Positions 5,292 to 8,761 of a DNA stretch of 8,761 nt are shown here, one piece after another. The notes beneath the pieces are model-generated. The model saw only the letters and a program-made list of their open reading frames with translations. It made no database searches and had not been told where the DNA came from. Numbering within the stretch: the stretch's first letter is position 1; each line of letters begins with the position of its first letter. The stretch is taken from assembly GCA_007571355.1 (NCBI GenBank), contig RKRO01000317.1, positions 1-8,761 of the forward strand. The letters are read 5' to 3'. Source of the DNA: Candidatus Poribacteria bacterium. Its GTDB lineage: Bacteria; Poribacteria; WGA-4E; WGA-3G. Made by a program: the position numbers and the translations under genes.

Positions 5292-6608
5292 TCAGAACGC
5301 AAACTTATCCCTATCCGCTTTTGCCTTTTCTTCATTCACAAAGGCGAGTAGGATAAAACCAAGGATAAAGAAAACCATTAATGAGATAATCGCGAGCCGC
5401 GCGGTTCCGGTGATCTGTTTAACAAATCCGAATGTAAAGGGTCCCCAGATTGCTGAAAACTTGCTAAAGACAGAAAAGAACCCGTAAAACTCGGCACTTG
5501 CATTCTCTGGAATCATCGCGCCGTAGAAAGAACGACTGAGTGCTTGTGTGCCACCAAGCACTACCCCGACAACCATTCCCAAAACAAAAAATTCTGTCGC
5601 AGTTTGGATAAAATAACCGTAGATGACGACTCCGGTCCATAGGACTAAAGAGACCATGACTGCCCGTTTTGCGCCGATATGGGTTGCAAGTTTGCCGAAT
5701 ATCAACGCACCGCCGATCGCAACAACTTGGACAAGCAGCAGTGTCACCATGAGTGATGTTGCAGATAAACCTAACTCTTCGGATCCGTAAATTGTCGCCA
5801 TACTTGTGACTGTGTGGGCACCATCATTGTAGATCATATAGGCGATCACAAAGAGGGAGAGATGTTTGAAATGTCCTACTTTTTTGGCAGTGGCAATTGT
5901 TCGGTTGATACCGAGCGACAGATAGGCAAAAATTTTCGGTTGATTACGGTAAGCTTCTGGAAGTGCTTGCGGTGTTCTATCCTCTTTTAAATATATTAAA
6001 GTCAGCACCGTCCAGCCAGCCCACCAGATACCTGCCATTGCCATACCGATGCGTACCGCCATCACTTGGCTAATCCCGATGCTCTCATGCATAGCAACGA
6101 GGGCGAGTGAGATGCCGAACTGCAACGATCCGCCGACGTACCCGAATGCGTACCCTCTGGCAGAAACGGTATCAAGTTTGTCTTCGGAAGCGATCTGCGG
6201 TAGAAATGCATCATAGAATACGTTGCCGCCGATAAAGCAGACTTGTGTGCTGATATACAGTGCAACCGCTAACCAGACATTCCCGGGACTGCAAAAATAG
6301 AGCGAGGCCGCGAACAGGCTTCCGGAGTAGGCGAAACCGATGAGAAATCTCTTTTTCGCCGAAGAAAAGTCCGCGATGGCTCCCAACACGGGCGCGAAGA
6401 GAAAAACGAGGAGTGCAGCGCCTCCGACCATAAACCCCCAGAGTGCCGTCGCGCTGAAAGTTTGTCCGAAAAGCGCGACACCTTCTGCGGGAACAATTCC
6501 CTCTTTAAAATAGATGGGGAGCAGTGCGACACCGACCGTGGTAATATACGCAGAATTTGCCCAGTCGTACATGCACCAACCAAAGATTGATTTTTTATCG
6601 TTTTTCAT
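5292..6608 (-). CDS. UMF1-family (Atg22-like) MFS transporter
   Basis: This 438-residue integral membrane protein has about 12 predicted hydrophobic helices. Family motifs are clear: YDWANSAY at 14-21, NVFYDAFLPQIA at 129-140, SARGYAFGYVGG at 149-160, YNDGAHTV at 260-267, GGTQALSRSFYGAMIP at 352-367 and EFYGFFSVFSKFSAIWGP from 373. These are typical of bacterial relatives of the yeast vacuolar effluxer Atg22. A substrate cannot be read from the sequence; bacterial members are mostly uncharacterised inner-membrane permeases. I place the start at 6608 because AGGAG stands four bases before this ATG and the family N-terminus begins just before YDWANSAY. An upstream in-frame ATG at 6662 would add 18 unrelated residues. 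A central hydrophilic loop is at about 206-250 and a short charged tail NEEKAKADRDK at the C-terminus. katG lies 215 bp upstream on the same strand; stt3 converges from the other side. Confidence 0.92.
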   Translation of the reverse strand: MKNDKKSIFGWCMYDWANSAYITTVGVALLPIYFKEGIVPAEGVALFGQTFSATALWGFMVGGAALLVFLFAPVLGAIADFSSAKKRFLIGFAYSGSLFAASLYFCSPGNVWLAVALYISTQVCFIGGNVFYDAFLPQIASEDKLDTVSARGYAFGYVGGSLQFGISLALVAMHESIGISQVMAVRIGMAMAGIWWAGWTVLTLIYLKEDRTPQALPEAYRNQPKIFAYLSLGINRTIATAKKVGHFKHLSLFVIAYMIYNDGAHTVTSMATIYGSEELGLSATSLMVTLLLVQVVAIGGALIFGKLATHIGAKRAVMVSLVLWTGVVIYGYFIQTATEFFVLGMVVGVVLGGTQALSRSFYGAMIPENASAEFYGFFSVFSKFSAIWGPFTFGFVKQITGTARLAIISLMVFFILGFILLAFVNEEKAKADRDKFAF

Positions 6609-6612
6609 AATT

Positions 6613-6617
6613 CTCCT
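6613..6617 (-). promoter_or_regulatory. Ribosome binding site of the MFS gene
   Basis: On the minus strand AGGAG is followed by AATT and then ATG (6608-6606). It decides in favour of this start over the in-frame ATG at 6662, which has no comparable site. No convincing promoter was found in 6609-6771: a CTGACA (-35-like) has no good -10 partner. Confidence 0.75.
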
Positions 6618-6771
6618 GTTCGCAAAGGATAAGGCCGGGATACTTTCTGTATTTTCCCACATTCTGCGGAGAAAAGCAATAGGGTTCTTTAGAATTGTCA
6701 GTTGTCGGTGTGTGTCGCGAGTAACTTACTTCTACAAGAAAGGTGGAAGGCGGGAAGCGTGGAAAAAGATA

Positions 6772-6810
6772 GAGAAGTGGAAGCGCGAGGGTTCACGCGC
6801 CCACTGCCTC
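6772..6810 (-). terminator. Possible terminator downstream of katG
   Basis: Reading on the minus strand from 14 bases after the katG stop, GTGG-GCGCG (6804-6796) pairs with CGCGC-TT-CCAC (6787-6777) around an 8-nt loop, with a further GAG/CTC pair outside. CTATCTTTTT follows. The stem is GC-rich but bulged and the T-run begins several bases late, so this is a plausible but imperfect intrinsic terminator. The rest of the 215-bp gap (6609-6823) holds only the MFS ribosome site. Confidence 0.4.
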
Positions 6811-6823
6811 TACCTCATAGCAC

Positions 6824-8761
6824 TTAGACAAGATCAAAGCGATCAAGATTCATGACTTTGTTCCACGCGGCCACGAAGTCCTGCACAAATGCTTCTTGTG
6901 CGTCATCGCATGCGTAGACTTCCGCAATGGCTCGGAGTTGGGAGTTCGAGCCGAATACAAGATCGACACGGGTGCCGGTCCACTTGAGATCGCCTGTCAA
7001 GCGATGGCGACCTTCAAACACCCCTTCGGTTGTGGCGGATGCCAGCCATTCGATGTTCATATTCAATAGGTTCACGAAGAAATCAGTCGTCAACGTCTCG
7101 GGGCGATCAGTGAAAACGCCGAGTTCGGACTGACCGACGTTTGCATTCAGGACGCGCAAGCCGCCGACGAGAACTGTCATCTCAGGCGCGGTTAGCGTCA
7201 GCATGTGCGCGCGATCCACCAGCAACTCTTCGGCTGTTCTCTCATGTCCGTTTGCGAGGTAGTTGCGAAATCCGTCGGCGGTGGGCTCAAGCACAGCAAA
7301 CGATTCGACATCGGTTTGCTCCTGCAACGCGTCTGTGCGTCCCGAAGCAAAGGGAACCTCTATATCAATATCAGCGTTCTTCGCAGCTGCTTCGACCGCT
7401 GCACACCCCGCGAGAACAATCAAGTCGGCAAGTGAGACCTTCTTCCCGTCGGACCGCGACCCGTTAAATTCCGCTTGAATCTCTTCGAGGGTTTCAAGGA
7501 CTTTCGTCAGTTCGGGTGGATTATTGGCTTCCCAATCTTTCTGCGGTGTGAGACGGATGCGTGCACCGTTAGCACCACCGCGCTTGTCGGTGCCGCGGAA
7601 TGTCGCAGCAGATGCCCAAGCGGTTGAGACGAGTTGGGAAATAGACAGTCCTGATTCGAGGGTCTTGGTTTTTAAGGCAGCGATGTCTTGCGCCTCAATC
7701 AACACATGATCGACATCAGGGACAGGGTCTTGCCACAATTGCGGTTCCGCAGGTACCCAAGGCCCGAGACATCGTGTCCGGGGCCCCATGTCGCGGTGGG
7801 TCAACTTATACCACGCCTTCGCAAAGGCATCTGCGAACTCGTCTGGGTTTTCGTAGAAACGCCTGGAAATTTTCGCATAGCTTGGATCTGCCTTCAGAGA
7901 TAGATCGGTCGTGAGCATCATGGGGGCGTGCTTCCTAGCGGTGTCGTGAGCGTCCGGCACGGTGCTTTGTGCGGATTCGTCTTTGGGAGTCCACTGCCAT
8001 GCGCCCCCGGGACCTTTTACCAGTTCCCATTCGTAGTTGAACAAGTTTTCAAAGAAGTTGTTGTCCCATTTGATCGGTGCAGTGGTCCATGCACCCTCCA
8101 ACCCGCTGGTGATCGTATCGCTGCCCTTGCCGGTGCCGAAGGTATTCTTCCAGCCGAGTCCTTGCTCTTCAAGGGCGGCACCTTCGGGTTCCGGGCCAAC
8201 GTATGCGTTTGCATCCGCAGCACCATGGGTTTTGCCGAATGTGTGTCCGCCAGCGATGAGTGCCACCGTCTCTTCGTCGTTCATTGCCATGCGCCGGAAC
8301 GTCTCTCGAATATCTCTTGCTGCAGCGACCGGGTCCGGGTTGCCGTTCGGGCCCTGCGGATTCACATAGATTAGGCCCATCTGAACGGCGCCGAGGGGTT
8401 TCTCCAGTTCTCTGTCGCCTGTGTAGCGTTCATCTCCCAGCCATGTCGTCTCTGATCCCCAATAGATGTCTTCTTCGGGTTCCCAGACATCCTCTCGTCC
8501 GCCAGCGAATCCGAGTGTCTTGAGCCCCATGGACTCAAGGGCACAGTTCCCTGTAAAAATGATCAGGTCCGCCCATGAGAGTTTCTGTCCGTATTTCTGT
8601 TTGATCGGCCAGAGCAATCGGACTGCCTTATCGAGGCTGGCATTGTCGGGCCAACTGTTCAGGGGCGCGAAGCGCAATGTGCCGGAGGCACCGCCACCAC
8701 GTCCATCGTGGATGCGGTATGTGCCTGCACTGTGCCACGCCATCCGAATGAAGAGGGGACC
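6824..8761 (-). CDS. katG: Catalase-peroxidase KatG, N-terminus outside the window
   Basis: This bifunctional haem enzyme removes hydrogen peroxide by catalase and peroxidase reactions. The gene is cut by the right edge: the frame is open to 8761 and begins GPLFIRMAWHSAGTYRIHDG, so about 80-100 residues are missing. The Met at 8743 is internal. Distal Arg (8744-8746), Trp (8735-8737) and His (8732-8734) form R-x-x-W-H. The Met-Tyr-Trp adduct partners are Tyr (8366-8368, GLIYVNPQGPNG) and the first Met of RRMAMND. The proximal His is at 8243-8245 (AGGHTFGKTHG), the proximal Trp at 8087-8089 (SGLEGAWTTAP) and the Asp at 7904-7906 (LTTDLSLKADP). The C-terminal duplicated peroxidase-like domain is complete and ends NKVMNLDRFDLV, then TAA. 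All key residues are present and no frameshift is seen, so it is probably functional. Any promoter or OxyR/PerR site would be beyond the window. Confidence 0.97.
   Translation of the reverse strand, partial: GPLFIRMAWHSAGTYRIHDGRGGGASGTLRFAPLNSWPDNASLDKAVRLLWPIKQKYGQKLSWADLIIFTGNCALESMGLKTLGFAGGREDVWEPEEDIYWGSETTWLGDERYTGDRELEKPLGAVQMGLIYVNPQGPNGNPDPVAAARDIRETFRRMAMNDEETVALIAGGHTFGKTHGAADANAYVGPEPEGAALEEQGLGWKNTFGTGKGSDTITSGLEGAWTTAPIKWDNNFFENLFNYEWELVKGPGGAWQWTPKDESAQSTVPDAHDTARKHAPMMLTTDLSLKADPSYAKISRRFYENPDEFADAFAKAWYKLTHRDMGPRTRCLGPWVPAEPQLWQDPVPDVDHVLIEAQDIAALKTKTLESGLSISQLVSTAWASAATFRGTDKRGGANGARIRLTPQKDWEANNPPELTKVLETLEEIQAEFNGSRSDGKKVSLADLIVLAGCAAVEAAAKNADIDIEVPFASGRTDALQEQTDVESFAVLEPTADGFRNYLANGHERTAEELLVDRAHMLTLTAPEMTVLVGGLRVLNANVGQSELGVFTDRPETLTTDFFVNLLNMNIEWLASATTEGVFEGRHRLTGDLKWTGTRVDLVFGSNSQLRAIAEVYACDDAQEAFVQDFVAAWNKVMNLDRFDLV

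Noticed and set aside
6514..6855. Plus-strand open frame of 113 codons across the katG-MFS gap
   Set aside because: It overlaps the MFS N-terminus and the katG C-terminus in antisense, has no ribosome site, and encodes nothing recognisable.
7141..8374. Several plus-strand open frames opposite katG, the longest 148 codons at 7928-8374
   Set aside because: katG is intact on the minus strand through this whole region. The plus-strand translations are low-complexity shadows caused by its GC-rich codons.

Overview
This is an ordinary-looking bacterial chromosome segment with five genes or gene remnants and one recent insertion sequence. Shine-Dalgarno motifs, sigma70-like promoter hexamers and a bacterial KatG all indicate Bacteria. 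A C39-like peptidase fused to a DUF1573 domain, a bacterial STT3 and a UMF1-type MFS protein would suit an environmental lineage such as Candidatus Poribacteria or the planctomycete side of the tree, but nothing in the window settles this. The left third is visibly more AT-rich than katG on the right.

Layout, left to right. Positions 2-1474 (+) hold the 3' part of a gene for a C39-like cysteine-peptidase domain followed by DUF1573 and further beta-rich sequence. Positions 1540-2757 are a complete IS1595-family element of 1218 bp, with perfect 19-bp terminal inverted repeats and an 8-bp target duplication (ATAAAAAA). It carries one DDE transposase (1777-2685) behind a strong promoter and an unusually structured leader. 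Twenty-two bases after the right target repeat begins an STT3-type oligosaccharyltransferase gene (2788-5204, +). It is broken into two reading frames at a run of eight T (4019-4026). Convergent to it, on the minus strand, lie a UMF1/Atg22-like MFS transporter (5292-6608) and upstream of that catalase-peroxidase katG (6824 to beyond the right edge).

How the genes relate. Without the IS, the C39/DUF1573 gene and stt3 would be only 87 bp apart in the same direction, so they may once have been co-transcribed. The IS now separates them, and its own rightward promoter could read into stt3. katG and the MFS gene are co-directional with a 215-bp gap holding a possible katG terminator, so co-transcription is uncertain. 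No defence system, CRISPR array, RNA gene or novel multi-gene system was recognised. The points most worth attention are the frameshifted stt3 with a variant acceptor motif (SWQYG in place of WWDYG) and the start-codon-sequestering hairpin of the IS transposase.
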